From positions 62,001-126,000 of the forward strand of contig JAEYDL010000033.1 in assembly GCA_023403845.1 (NCBI GenBank): a stretch of 64,000 bases of DNA. The letters are read 5' to 3'. Shown here one piece after another: positions 50,614 through 59,895 of the stretch. The stretch's first letter is position 1, and each line of letters starts with the position of its first letter. The stretch comes from Pseudomonadota bacterium (GTDB taxonomy: Bacteria > Desulfobacterota > Desulfovibrionia > Desulfovibrionales > Desulfovibrionaceae). Both the position numbers and the translations under genes were made by a program. The notes beneath the pieces were generated by a model, which did no database searches, was not told where the DNA came from, and worked only from the letters and a program-made list of their open reading frames with translations.

Positions 50614-52689
50614 GTGTCGCGCTTAGCTCCTATCGAAATGATGCGTAATATCGGTATCATGGCTCACATCGATGCCGGTAAGACCACTACGACTGAACGT
50701 ATCCTGTACTACACCGGCGTCAATCACAAGATTGGCGAAACCCATGACGGCGGCGCCACCATGGACTGGATGGAACAGGAACAGGAACGTGGCATCACCA
50801 TTACTTCCGCGGCGACCACCTGTTTCTGGCGCAAGCATCAGATCAACATCATCGACACTCCCGGCCACGTGGACTTCACCATCGAAGTCGAACGTTCCCT
50901 GCGCGTGCTCGATGGTGCCGTTGCCGTGTTCGACGCCGTGGCCGGCGTGGAGCCCCAGTCCGAAACGGTGTGGCGTCAGGCCAACCGCTACGGCGTGCCC
51001 CGCATCTGCTTCATCAACAAGATGGACCGGATCGGCGCCAACTTCTTCCGCAGCGTGCAGATGATTCATGACCGTCTGAAGGCCAAGCCCGTCTGCCTGC
51101 AGCTGCCCATCGGTTCCGAGGACAAGTTCGAGGGCGTCGTCGACCTCATCGAAGGTCGCGCCATCCGCTTCGACAAGGAAACCAAGGGCCTTGAGATGAT
51201 CTACGGCCCCGTGCCGGAAGATCTGCAGGATCTGTACGAAGAAAAGCGCCTCGAAATGATGGAAGCCGTTGCCGAAGAGGACGAGGAACTGCTCGCCAAG
51301 TATCTCGATGGTCAGGAACTGACCAACGACGAACTGCGTTCCTGCATCCGCAAGGCCACCATCAATCAGACCGTCGTGCCCGTTCTGTGCGGAACCGCGT
51401 TCCGCAACATCGGCGTGCAGCCGCTGCTCGACGCCGTTGTGGATTATCTGCCTTCTCCTCTGGATATCGCCCAGATGGTGGGTCACGATCCCGACACCGG
51501 CGCTGAAATCGTCTGCCACAGCTCCGACAAGGAACCTCTTGCCGGTTTGCTGTTCAAGCTGGCTTCCGACCCGTTCATCGGCCACCTGTCCTTCTTCCGC
51601 ATCTACTCCGGTCAGATCGAAGCGGGAACCACGGTGTATAATGCCAACACGGGCAAAAAGGAACGCCTTGGACGTCTGCTGCGCATGCACGCCAACAAGC
51701 GCGAGGACATCAAGTCCGCCGGCGCTGGCGACATCGTGGCTCTCGTGGGCATGAAGCTGGCTTCCACCGGCGACACGATCTGCGATGAGAAGCGTCCCGT
51801 GGTGCTGGAATCCCTCGATATTCCGGAACCGGTTATCGAAGTGGCCATCGAGCCTAAGACCAAGACCGACCGTGACGCTCTGTCCGCCGCCTTGAACAAG
51901 CTGGCGAAGGAAGACCCGTCCTTCCGCGTGAAGGGGAACGAGGAAACCGGACAGACGCTGATCGCCGGCATGGGCGAGCTGCATCTGGAAATCATCGTGG
52001 ACCGTCTGGTGCGCGAGTTCAACGTGAATGCGAACGTGGGCAAGCCGCAGGTGGCCTACCGCGAAACCATCACGAAGCCCGCCAAGACGGACATGAAGTA
52101 CGCCAAGCAGTCCGGCGGCCGTGGTCAGTATGGCCACTGCGTGATCGAAGTGGAACCGAATCCCGGCAAGGGGTACGAGTTCGTCAACTCGATCACCGGC
52201 GGCGTCATTCCCAAGGAATACATCCCGGCCATCGACAAGGGTATTCAGGATGCTCTGAAGTCCGGTGTGCTCGCCGGTTTCCCCGTGGTGGACGTGAAGG
52301 TCAATCTGGTCTTCGGTTCCTACCACGAAGTGGACTCCTCCGAACAGGCCTTCTATGTAGCCGGCTCCATGGCCATCAAGGACGCCTCCAGAAAGGCTTC
52401 TCCGGCCCTGCTGGAACCCTATATGGACGTGGAAGTCGTGACTCCCGAAGATTACCTCGGCGATGTCATGGGCGACCTCAACGGTCGTCGCGGTCGTGTT
52501 CAGTCCATGGAAGCCCGTACCGGCGCTCAGGTCATCCGCGCTCAGGTTCCGCTGTCCGAAATGTTCGGCTACGCGACCGACCTGCGTTCCCGTACGCAGG
52601 GCCGCGCGACCTTCACGATGCAGTTCGATCACTATGAACGTGTTCCTGCCGCCATCGCTGAAGAAGTCTGCAAAAAGGCCACCGCCTAA
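50614..52689 (+). CDS. fusA: Elongation factor G
   Basis: Translocase GTPase, 691 residues, starting at GTG with GGGGAG 7 nt upstream. G1 AHIDAGKT (17-24), G2 region RGITITSAAT, G3 DTPGHVDF and G4 NKMDRIGA are present, followed by the expected domains II-V, ending in KKATA. Last gene of the str operon, closed by a strong terminator. tuf is not in this operon but in the tRNA-tuf operon 13 kb away. Confidence 0.98.
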   Translation: MSRLAPIEMMRNIGIMAHIDAGKTTTTERILYYTGVNHKIGETHDGGATMDWMEQEQERGITITSAATTCFWRKHQINIIDTPGHVDFTIEVERSLRVLDGAVAVFDAVAGVEPQSETVWRQANRYGVPRICFINKMDRIGANFFRSVQMIHDRLKAKPVCLQLPIGSEDKFEGVVDLIEGRAIRFDKETKGLEMIYGPVPEDLQDLYEEKRLEMMEAVAEEDEELLAKYLDGQELTNDELRSCIRKATINQTVVPVLCGTAFRNIGVQPLLDAVVDYLPSPLDIAQMVGHDPDTGAEIVCHSSDKEPLAGLLFKLASDPFIGHLSFFRIYSGQIEAGTTVYNANTGKKERLGRLLRMHANKREDIKSAGAGDIVALVGMKLASTGDTICDEKRPVVLESLDIPEPVIEVAIEPKTKTDRDALSAALNKLAKEDPSFRVKGNEETGQTLIAGMGELHLEIIVDRLVREFNVNANVGKPQVAYRETITKPAKTDMKYAKQSGGRGQYGHCVIEVEPNPGKGYEFVNSITGGVIPKEYIPAIDKGIQDALKSGVLAGFPVVDVKVNLVFGSYHEVDSSEQAFYVAGSMAIKDASRKASPALLEPYMDVEVVTPEDYLGDVMGDLNGRRGRVQSMEARTGAQVIRAQVPLSEMFGYATDLRSRTQGRATFTMQFDHYERVPAAIAEEVCKKATA

Positions 52690-52714
52690 CGGATCACGAT
52701 CCTTTTGAATGCAT

Positions 52715-52746
52715 AAGGTCCCCCGGTTTCCGGGGGACCTTTTTTA
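52715..52746 (+). terminator. Terminator of rpsL-rpsG-fusA
   Basis: A perfect 12-bp stem (52715-52726 with 52730-52741) with a TTT loop runs into a T tract. Confidence 0.95.
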
Positions 52747-53454
52747 TGGACTTTGGCCTGTTGGGCGGCACAGGTGCGAAACAGGAAACCCCGCATGCGG
52801 ATGGAAACATGTTTCGGCTGAATGTCTTCCGCCATGCGGAATGGTTGCCGTCCTGACCTGTTCACATAACACTCCTTTGAATTGACCGGATGGACATGTT
52901 CCATACCACATGAAGGGTGGAGAGACTGCAATCTGCAAGAATCAAGACAAGTCCGCCAGATGTGCCTCAAGTCGTGGAAACGTTATGTCGCTCTTCACAT
53001 ATGTACCGTATTGCCTTTGGGGGAGCGTATCGTGCCTGGGAGAACGCGATGCCACATCTGCTTCACGCGGATCAGGGTGGTGGCGAGGGGGAATTCTGAT
53101 TGTCTCGTGAAAGAGTCAGGGAGCAGGACAGGCTGGTGGTTCGCTGCGTACGAGTCTGCATGAAATCCGGCCGGAAAGCGGGATCTGGTCATAAGAACTT
53201 GCGAGGGGCATGCCAGTCTGTTTGATGGCGGAGAAAGGCGAGGCCATATGTGCCTCGACATGCGCAGATCGCTTTTTCAGGGGGAAGCATGGCGGTAAAA
53301 TGCTGCCGGGTGAACAGCGTAAAGTGTGCTGTCTGATCGACACAAGGGGCCTGAGGGATTCTCCTGTTTTATGTGGGGGGCTCTCTCGCAGGGGGCCATA
53401 TCCGCATGGACAGCAGCTGGGCGATGGCTGATCGGGGGACGGAAATCTCGCAGG
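52747..53454. other. Non-coding stretch after fusA
   Basis: About 700 bp without a supported gene. Several short open frames exist on both strands, none with a good ribosome site and family-like sequence. Small palindromes such as CCGCATGCGG (52791-52800) occur. I could not match SRP RNA, RNase P RNA or tmRNA signatures here. Confidence 0.6.
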
Positions 53455-54570
53455 TCAGTTGCGCTTCGTATTCCGTTCCTCTTTTCTTTTGGGCGTTCCG
53501 GAAGCTGGGGCCGCAGTCTGGCTTTCGAGTTCTGGGGTATCCCCCGGTTCGGGGGGAAGCGGAGGCGGATTGGGCGTTCCAAGCTCGGAGAGGAAGAACT
53601 CCACGGCCTTTTCCGCCAGCCCGGTCTGTACGGCAGTTCGTTCAGGAACGGGACGGCAAAGCTCCGGCAGAGTTTGAGCCAGCGTACCGTTGCCGCAGGG
53701 GGAGGTAAGGGTAACTGCGCTGGCATTGGGAAGCGTCGCGTAGGCAGGCGGGACGGGAAAGGCGGTACGCACGGATTCAGACAGAGATGGCGGGTCAAGA
53801 ATCGCCTTTTCGGCATGAAGAAGCAGTATGGGAATCCGGATTCGGGACAGGGCTGTGCGGGTCAGAAGCATTCCGTACGAGGGGGAAACGGCCGCCGCCG
53901 TGCGAATCCGCCTGTCCCGGAATGAAGCATCCAGATGGGGCGTTGCCGCAAGCGCATCCATGCGGGGTTCCACCCAGCGGGAACAATAGGGATCTTCCGT
54001 CCGGCCCGCGCAATAGCCGTTCCAGCCTTCGGGATCAAGTCTGGCCCCTGCCAGCATGAGGGCCGCCGTTCCGCCGGGACCGACTCCGAGCACGCCGATG
54101 CGTTGCGAGTCGATAAGAGGTTCGGTCGCCGGATTCTGGAGCAGAATATCCAGCGCCGCGCGCAACTGTTCAGCTCTGCCGGTGAGCTGAGTCCCCGTAT
54201 ACAGCATGCTCATATCGTTGAGGTTATCCCCTGCATGGGTGGGAGCCGCGACGACGAAGCCGTTGCGGGCCAGTTTCCCGGCAAGGGCGTGCAGAGAGAA
54301 GCGTGAACCGGGACTGTCATGGGACAGCAGAACCAGCGGATGGCGACCGGGGAGAGGGGCGCCGCCGCGAGCCGCGGAGAAGACCCAGTCTCCATAGTCG
54401 AGCTTGAAGGGGGAACGCGTCGTGGGATACCAGACGGCGAAATCAAGACGAATCCCCTTGACCGGTTCCCAGACCCCGAGAGTCTTGAAGCCGGGCTGGG
54501 GCGTCTGAGCGGCCTGTGCCGTGGCGCACAGCAGATACAGGCAAAAGACGAGAAGGAAGCGAAGCGTCAC
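53455..54570 (-). CDS. Secreted alpha/beta-hydrolase-like protein, apparently without catalytic triad
   Basis: The 371-residue protein starts at GTG (GGAG 5 nt upstream) with a signal peptide ending ATAQA (residue 20), so it is periplasmic. The fold resembles the COG4188 dienelactone-hydrolase-like group: LVLLSHDSPGSRFSLHALAGKLARNGFVVAAPTHAGD is the oxyanion and lid region. At the nucleophile elbow, where GxSxGG is expected, it reads GVGPGG (G164 in place of serine). The acid and histidine positions also look altered (AEKAILDPPS; NASAVTLTSPC). The tail is proline- and charge-rich. It is likely a pseudoenzyme or binding protein; alignment was by eye. Confidence 0.78.
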   Translation of the reverse strand: MTLRFLLVFCLYLLCATAQAAQTPQPGFKTLGVWEPVKGIRLDFAVWYPTTRSPFKLDYGDWVFSAARGGAPLPGRHPLVLLSHDSPGSRFSLHALAGKLARNGFVVAAPTHAGDNLNDMSMLYTGTQLTGRAEQLRAALDILLQNPATEPLIDSQRIGVLGVGPGGTAALMLAGARLDPEGWNGYCAGRTEDPYCSRWVEPRMDALAATPHLDASFRDRRIRTAAAVSPSYGMLLTRTALSRIRIPILLLHAEKAILDPPSLSESVRTAFPVPPAYATLPNASAVTLTSPCGNGTLAQTLPELCRPVPERTAVQTGLAEKAVEFFLSELGTPNPPPLPPEPGDTPELESQTAAPASGTPKRKEERNTKRN

Positions 54571-55036
54571 GTTGACTCCGGAAAGATTGCTTGGGGATGT
54601 GCCTTTTTACGGCATTCCGGTTTAAAAGGGAACGGGCGTTGACCTGCCAGATCTTCTGTCTCCCGGAGGAGGAGAACACAGCGGCTGTTTATCTGGGGAT
54701 CGGCTGGGGATCGGCCTGCGTCGGAGAGGTGTTTTTATCGAAAACCCGGGATTGGGAAAATGGGGGGCATTCGTTTCGGTATGCAGGCTGAGAGGGCTTG
54801 CAGGCTGTCGGGAAGGTAGCCCAGCGCGGAGGTGTGTCTGGAAGGACCAGGTACGACAGGTTTCAGTCCAACTGACGCTTGTGGAGAAGATATGAGGGGC
54901 AGGGCAGGGGAAGGTTCGGACTTTGCCCGTGCCCTGCAAAAAGAGTCTCTATGGGTCCAGTCACGAGGAGGGACACAGGGAATCAGGCGGGCATACGCTC
55001 GCCACAGAGTGGGGATGTGCCCTCAGGGTATGCAAA
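54571..55036. other. Non-coding stretch between ribF and the hydrolase-like gene
   Basis: About 470 bp with no supported gene. It must hold the promoter of the minus-strand hydrolase-like gene, but I see no good -35/-10 pair. Confidence 0.5.
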
Positions 55037-55064
55037 GTCCCTCTTCCGGGGGAGGAAGAGGGAC
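55037..55064 (-). terminator. Terminator of ribF
   Basis: A perfect 11-bp stem (55037-55047 with 55054-55064) follows the ribF stop within 5 bp; TTTG comes after it on the minus strand. Confidence 0.75.
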
Positions 55065-55068
55065 GGGG

Positions 55069-56079
55069 TCAGTTGTTCAGGGGAAAGCGCAATCGGGCGT
55101 TGGTCAGAATATTTTGAGCCTGTTCCGTATCCTTGCGGATCTGCGCCACGAGAGCTTCCGGACCGGTAAATGAAACTTCGCCGCGCAGCCGTTCGACAAA
55201 GGCTACTTCCAGCTGTTTTCCATACAGGTCCGCATCGAAGTCCAGAAGGTGGGTTTCGATAGTCAGGCCTCCGGGACCAAAGGTCGGGTTGTAGCCGATA
55301 TTGGTTACGGCGGCATGGATGTCCGGATCGTTGGGGTCCCTGATGGCGGGAAGTCCGCTGCCGAGACCGTTGGACGGGGTCGCCAGCGTCGCATAGACTC
55401 CGGGTTTGGGGAGCATGGTCGTCACGGGAGCCAGATTGGCGGTGGGAAAACCGAGGAGGCGGCCTCCGCGATTCTGCCCGTGGATAACCTCTCCGCGAAC
55501 GCTGTAGAGGCGCCCGAGCAGGGCGCTGGCTTCCCAGACATCTCCCTGCCGGAGCAGATCCCTGATGCGGGTGGAGCTGACCACATCTCCATCAACGCTG
55601 AGCGCGTCGAGGCGCTCAACGGCAAAGCCCTGACTTTGCCCCAGCTCGGCAAGAACTTCCGGAGTTCCTGCGCGTCCCTTGCCCAGCGTGAAGTCATAAC
55701 CGAGGAAGAGTTCACGCATGTTCAGATTGTCCAGCAGCACGCGCCGGACAAAGGTTTCCGGAGCCATTGCGGCGACTTCCGGGGTAAAGGCGATCAGGAT
55801 GACGAGCGCCATGCCGGAAGCGTCCAGCAACGCCAGACGGCTCTGCGTCGTGGTCAGGCGGGGCGGCGCATGAGGGGTCAGCACTTCAAGGGGATGCGGA
55901 TCAAACGTGATCGCTATGGGCAGAGTGCCCGCCGCTTCGGCACGGTTGCGCGTCAGGGCGAGCAGGGCCTGATGCCCAAGATGCACGCCGTCGAAATTGC
56001 CGATGGTTACGGAAGTCCCGGCGCTGATGTCCAGCGGCAGGGGCATATCCATGGAGGAAAGGGTGCGGGTACAGATCAT
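55069..56079 (-). CDS. ribF: Bifunctional riboflavin kinase / FAD synthetase
   Basis: Converts riboflavin to FMN and then FAD. The 336-residue protein has an N-terminal nucleotidyltransferase domain (VTIGNFDGVHLGHQ, FDPHPLEVL, SSTRIRDLL) and a C-terminal kinase domain (RGGRLLGFPTANL, GVYATL, GYNPTFG, ETHLLDFDADLYG). It follows a DsbA-like gene by 2 bp on the minus strand and ends at a terminator. No FMN riboswitch is seen. Confidence 0.95.
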   Translation of the reverse strand: MICTRTLSSMDMPLPLDISAGTSVTIGNFDGVHLGHQALLALTRNRAEAAGTLPIAITFDPHPLEVLTPHAPPRLTTTQSRLALLDASGMALVILIAFTPEVAAMAPETFVRRVLLDNLNMRELFLGYDFTLGKGRAGTPEVLAELGQSQGFAVERLDALSVDGDVVSSTRIRDLLRQGDVWEASALLGRLYSVRGEVIHGQNRGGRLLGFPTANLAPVTTMLPKPGVYATLATPSNGLGSGLPAIRDPNDPDIHAAVTNIGYNPTFGPGGLTIETHLLDFDADLYGKQLEVAFVERLRGEVSFTGPEALVAQIRKDTEQAQNILTNARLRFPLNN

Positions 56080-56081
56080 GC

Positions 56082-56927
56082 CTATTGTTTTCCGGTAGCC
56101 TGAAGCGCCATTTTGATGGCTTCGTTGAAGAGATTTGAGGACAGGGAACCACGAATGACCAGATTGTTTACCAGAAAATAGGGCGTTCCCTGTACGCCGA
56201 GCTGCACGCCCTGCGCGATGTCGGCATCCACGGCGTCGGCTATGCTTTTCTTTTTGAGGTCGGAAGCGAGTTTCTTCATGTCCAGCCCGGCATCCCTGGC
56301 CGCTTTTTCAATGGCCGGGACGCCTTCCTTCAGCACCTCGTTGCGTCGGTTGAAGAGCAGGTCATAAAAGCCCCACGCCTTGTCGTCGCCCTGAAGCGCG
56401 GCGGCTGTATGATACTCGGCGGCCTTGCGGGCAAGTCCGACCTTGTCCAGAGGGAAGTGCTTGAACACATAGCGGACCTTGCCTTCATTCTGCTTCATGA
56501 CGGAACGAATTGTTTCCGAAGCCTGCTGGCAGTAGGGGCAGGTGAAATCGGAGAAGGCGATAATGGTCACGGGTGCGTCTGCGTTGCCTCTGATCGGAGC
56601 TCCGGCGATATCGACCTGTTTGGGCTGGGTGAGGTCGGCCTTCCACTGATTGAGCAGGGCCTTGTGCCTCCGCTGGTTGGAACCTTCCTGTGCGATATCA
56701 AGCACGGATTCGCTGTTTTCCCTCAGAATGCTGAGCAGAAGATCAGGATTCTTCTGGAGAGTTTCGCGAAGCAGGTTGGGAAAGTTTTCCGATGTAACCG
56801 CAACGGGCGCGGCTGCGTGGGCTGCCGTCGCTGCGGAGGCCCATTTGTCGGACAGAAGGAGCAGATAGGCTGTGAGCACCAGCCAGAGAATGACGAAAGC
56901 CCAGAATATCTTGCGGCCCAAGCTCAT
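56082..56927 (-). CDS. Membrane-anchored DsbA-family thiol:disulfide protein
   Basis: The 281-residue protein (MSLGRKIFWAF; AAGGA about 8 nt upstream) has one N-terminal anchor (residues 7-26), a helical spacer, then a thioredoxin/DsbA domain with the CPYC active site (C130, C133), and the cis-proline loop GTPYFLVN. The first domain segment (LLRETLQKNPDLLLSILRENSESVLDIAQ) resembles the ScsC/BdbD-like N-terminal region and could mediate multimer formation. It acts in the periplasm, as an oxidase or isomerase; no DsbB or DsbD partner is adjacent. It ends 2 bp before ribF and probably shares its transcript. Confidence 0.9.
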   Translation of the reverse strand: MSLGRKIFWAFVILWLVLTAYLLLLSDKWASAATAAHAAAPVAVTSENFPNLLRETLQKNPDLLLSILRENSESVLDIAQEGSNQRRHKALLNQWKADLTQPKQVDIAGAPIRGNADAPVTIIAFSDFTCPYCQQASETIRSVMKQNEGKVRYVFKHFPLDKVGLARKAAEYHTAAALQGDDKAWGFYDLLFNRRNEVLKEGVPAIEKAARDAGLDMKKLASDLKKKSIADAVDADIAQGVQLGVQGTPYFLVNNLVIRGSLSSNLFNEAIKMALQATGKQ

Positions 56928-57185
56928 GAGAGTATCCTTTGTCTTTTTCAGTCCGTATTTATCCGATTCTTGTGGTCGCCGGGCAGGGGAGGGAGAAATG
57001 CCGGAGACTGTTCCCTGCGGCGTCCCTGGCAGGAAAGGCCCTCTTTCCTTGCGGATGGCGGCAGCTACCGGATACCGCATCTCTGCCCGTCACCTTACCG
57101 GCAGTGCCGCCCGGTGGCAAGACTCTTTGCATGACCATGCGCCGTACGGCTTTCTTTCCGGAAATCATGTTCGAAGAGAACAGAA
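56928..57185. other. Gap between the DsbA-like gene and crt
   Basis: About 260 bp without a gene between the DsbA-like start and the crt terminator. A hairpin can form from GGAAAG and CTTTCC near 57032-57050. No clear promoter was found. Confidence 0.45.
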
Positions 57186-57214
57186 CATCCCGCGAAGCCG
57201 TGCTTCACGGGATG
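57186..57214 (-). terminator. Terminator of crt
   Basis: A 12-bp stem (57186-57197 with 57203-57214, one G-U pair on the minus strand) is followed by TTCTGTTCTCTTC. Confidence 0.8.
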
Positions 57215-57264
57215 CCTTTCAGCGTGGCGACGCAGGAAGGCTGCGCCGCCGGAAGACCGGGGGA

Positions 57265-58032
57265 TTACTTCTTGCTCTTGTTGAGGAAGTTGGCCATGGC
57301 TTCCTTCTGGTCAGGGTTGGAGAAGCAGAGACCGAAGGCCTGAGCTTCAAATTCCAGAGCAGTCTTCAGCGGCGCTTCGATGCCGCGAAGAGCGCACTGC
57401 TTGGTTTCCTGAACGGCGAACTGACGCTGCTTGATGATCTTCTTGGCGATATTCTTCGCGGTGTCCATCAGAGCTTCGGGTTCGGCCACGAAGTCCACCA
57501 GACCCCATTCCAGAGCCTTCTGGGCGTCGATGATGTCGGCGGTGTACAGAAGGTAGCGGGCACGACCCTGGCCGATCAGGCGGGGCAGACGCTGGGTGCC
57601 GCCGAAACCGGGGGTGATGCCGAGGCCCACTTCGGGCTGACCGAACTTGGCCTTGGTGGAGGCTACACGGATGTCGCAGGCAATGGCCAGTTCGTCGCCG
57701 CCGCCCAGAGCGAAGCCGTTGACGGCCGCGATGACGGGCTGAGGCAGGTTTTCAATGGCGGTCATGACGGCCTGACCCTGACGGCCCCACTTGGCGCCTT
57801 CTTCAGGGGAGAGGGGCTGCATCTGCCCGATGTCGGCGCCGGCCACAAAAGAGCGGTCGCCTTCGCCGGTGATGATCAGCACCTTGATCTCGGGATCGGC
57901 GGCAATCTGGGGCAGGCAGTTTTCGAGGTCGGCCATGACGGCGGCGTTCAGCGCGTTCAGCGCCTTGGGACGATTGATTTTCAGAATCCCGATGCCATCT
58001 TCCTTTTCAAGAATCAGATTTTCCCACGACAT
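57265..58032 (-). CDS. crt: Crotonase / short-chain enoyl-CoA hydratase
   Basis: Hydrates crotonyl-CoA to (S)-3-hydroxybutyryl-CoA or runs in reverse. The start MSWENLIL (GGAGGG 7 nt upstream) gives 255 residues. Both crotonase catalytic glutamates are present: E115 (GGGDELAIACD) and E134 (GQPEVGLGITPGFGGTQRL); the oxyanion regions SFVAGADIGQM and NGFALGGG are intact. Last gene of a same-direction set with hbd, a MaoC hydratase, a CoA-transferase and a GntP permease. The symbol is by analogy with clostridial Crt. Confidence 0.93.
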   Translation of the reverse strand: MSWENLILEKEDGIGILKINRPKALNALNAAVMADLENCLPQIAADPEIKVLIITGEGDRSFVAGADIGQMQPLSPEEGAKWGRQGQAVMTAIENLPQPVIAAVNGFALGGGDELAIACDIRVASTKAKFGQPEVGLGITPGFGGTQRLPRLIGQGRARYLLYTADIIDAQKALEWGLVDFVAEPEALMDTAKNIAKKIIKQRQFAVQETKQCALRGIEAPLKTALEFEAQAFGLCFSNPDQKEAMANFLNKSKK

Positions 58033-58222
58033 GATATAACCCTCCAAAAAAGGTTTTGATGAATGCGTCCGGTACGATCTTGCCTGCGTACCGGGATTGG
58101 GAACCCGTTTCTCCTGTGAGTGTTTGTTCGCTCAACTAGGATCTGAATTCCAGACATTCGCTTGTGGCGTTCCGTCTTGGAGTGGAGTGGCATGAACGGT
58201 TAGGCCGCAAGACGATTTCCCG

Positions 58223-58273
58223 GGCGACCGGGGTCGCCGGGACGGGACCCGTCTTCCATGAAGCCGGGTCCCG
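58223..58273 (-). other. Two hairpins after hbd
   Basis: CGGGACCCG/CGGGTCCCG (58243-58251 with 58265-58273) and GGCGACC/GGTCGCC (58223-58229 with 58232-58238) lie just past the hbd stop. No U run follows, so they may stabilise or process the mRNA rather than end it. Confidence 0.5.
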
Positions 58274-58282
58274 GAAAAACGA

Positions 58283-59122
58283 TTAATATTTGAAGAAACC
58301 CTGCCCCGTCTTGCGGCCGAGATGACCGGCGCGGACCATCTTGCGCATGAGCGGAGCGGCGCGATACTTGCTGTCGCCGAATTCGTGATAGAGCACGTCC
58401 ATGATGGCGAGGCAGACGTCCAGACCGATAAGGTCGCCGAGAGCCAGCGGTCCCATGGGATGGTTGGCGCCGAGCTTCATGGCGGTATCGATTTCGGCCG
58501 GAGTGGAGACGCCTTCGGTCACCATGAAGGCGGCTTCGTTGATCATGGGGATGAGGATACGGTTGACCACGAAGCCGGGGGCTTCTTCAACGAGAACAGG
58601 CGTCTTGCCGAGGGCTTTCGCCAGTTCGCTGATGGTGTTGTAGGTTTCGTCGGAAGCGACGAGGCCACGGATGACTTCCACCAGCGCCATGACGGGCACG
58701 GGGTTGAAGAAGTGCATGCCGATAACCTGGCTGGGACGCTTGGTCGCGGACGCGATTTCGGTGATGCTCAGGCTGGACGTATTGGTCGCGAGAATGGCCT
58801 TGGGCTGGACGACCTCGTCAAGTTCAGCAAAGATCTTTTTCTTCAGATCCATACGCTCGACGGCGGCTTCGATGACCACATCGGCGTCCTTGCCTTCTTC
58901 AATGGTGAGAATGCCCTTGATGCGTCCGAGAGCGGCATCCTTCTCTTCAGCGGAGATCTTGCCCTTTTCGGCCATGCGGGTGAGATTTTTGGTGATCCCG
59001 GCCAGACCCTTCTCGACGAACTTCATATCGATGTCGCGAAGGTATACGTCGTTGCCAGCCTGTGCCGCCACCTGGGCGATACCGGATCCCATTGCGCCTG
59101 CGCCGACTACAAGAATTTTCAT
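58283..59122 (-). CDS. hbd: 3-hydroxybutyryl-CoA dehydrogenase
   Basis: Interconverts (S)-3-hydroxybutyryl-CoA and acetoacetyl-CoA with NAD(H). The start MKILVVGAGAMG gives 279 residues, the size of the stand-alone bacterial enzyme. The Rossmann motif GAGAMG is at 7-12, the catalytic histidine at H137 (GMHFFNPVPVM) and the partner glutamate/asparagine region in NTSSLSITEIA and the EEAPGFVVNRIL block. The longer upstream frame is not conserved. The neighbours fix its role in a short-chain acyl-CoA pathway. Confidence 0.95.
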   Translation of the reverse strand: MKILVVGAGAMGSGIAQVAAQAGNDVYLRDIDMKFVEKGLAGITKNLTRMAEKGKISAEEKDAALGRIKGILTIEEGKDADVVIEAAVERMDLKKKIFAELDEVVQPKAILATNTSSLSITEIASATKRPSQVIGMHFFNPVPVMALVEVIRGLVASDETYNTISELAKALGKTPVLVEEAPGFVVNRILIPMINEAAFMVTEGVSTPAEIDTAMKLGANHPMGPLALGDLIGLDVCLAIMDVLYHEFGDSKYRAAPLMRKMVRAGHLGRKTGQGFFKY

Positions 59123-59354
59123 TGTCTTCCTCCTGGGCGATGCCAGAATTTGAAGGGTGGGAAGAATGCTTTGACGAAGCATTTCGGACGTTCTCCGTCA
59201 CGTCGCCAGCTTTCCCGGCAGGCATGAAGCTTCTACCGGGATTCACGCAATCCTATCGTTCGAGGATTGGTGCGTCAACCCCCTTCGCCTGCAGCCGTTG
59301 CAAGTACACGGATATGGTCAACGGCTTTTCCAGCTCGCCCGCAGGTGAAACTCA
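59123..59354. other. Gap between MaoC hydratase and hbd
   Basis: About 230 bp with no gene. Candidate promoters are weak; the hbd gene may depend on read-through from the upstream CoA-transferase/MaoC unit. Confidence 0.4.
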
Positions 59355-59382
59355 GGAGCGCCATCCCGAGGGACGGCGCTCT
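59355..59382 (-). terminator. Hairpin/terminator after the MaoC gene
   Basis: GGAGCGCC (59355-59362) pairs with GGCGCTCC (59375-59382), extendable inward to about 13 pairs. The following minus-strand sequence TGAGTTTC is only mildly U-rich. Confidence 0.55.
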
Positions 59383-59391
59383 CCTTATGCC

Positions 59392-59805
59392 TTACTTATC
59401 GAACTGAACGCGGGCCTGACCGTCGGTTACGACGGTTCCGTCCTGCTTTTCAACCCAGGTATGCAGCACGAGGCGCTTCTTGGCGTCGTCCTTTTCCACC
59501 ACTTCAACCCAGGCGGTAACGGTATCGCCGATGAACACGGGGCGCTTGAACTTCAGTTCCTGTCCCATGTAGATGGTGCCTTCGCCGGGGAGCTTGGTGC
59601 CGAGCACGGCGGAGATCAGACCTGCGCTGATCATGCCATGGGCGATGCGGCGGCCGAAGAGGGTCTTCTTGGCGTATTCTTCATCCAGATGCAGCGGATT
59701 GTGGTCCGTGGTCACCTGAGCGAACAGACGTACGTCTTCGTCGGTGATGGTTTTGGAAGTGCTTTCCTTGGTGCCGATGGTCAGAGTATCATAGGTCCAG
59801 GCCAT
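59392..59805 (-). CDS. MaoC-family (R)-specific enoyl-CoA hydratase
   Basis: The 137-residue hot-dog-fold protein has the hydratase-2 motif TTDHNPLHLDEEY with catalytic D34 and H39, followed by FGRRIAHGMISAGLISAVLG, as in PhaJ. Such enzymes dehydrate (R)-3-hydroxyacyl-CoA to trans-enoyl-CoA. AAGGAG lies 9 nt upstream. It follows the CoA-transferase after 90 bp. Together with crotonase it can convert the R isomer into the S isomer needed by Hbd. A role in a different dehydration cannot be excluded. Confidence 0.88.
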   Translation of the reverse strand: MAWTYDTLTIGTKESTSKTITDEDVRLFAQVTTDHNPLHLDEEYAKKTLFGRRIAHGMISAGLISAVLGTKLPGEGTIYMGQELKFKRPVFIGDTVTAWVEVVEKDDAKKRLVLHTWVEKQDGTVVTDGQARVQFDK

Positions 59806-59895
59806 GATGAATGCTCCTTTGGAATGCCTCCGCAGCGCGAAGGATCAATCAAATTGCCCCGGCGGCCGTTTCCGGCAGCCGGGAATGAATGTCGA

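Noticed and set aside
52882..53163. 93-codon frame in the post-fusA gap, and overlapping frames
   Set aside because: No ribosome site, no similarity, and three frames are open at once, typical of non-coding GC-rich DNA.
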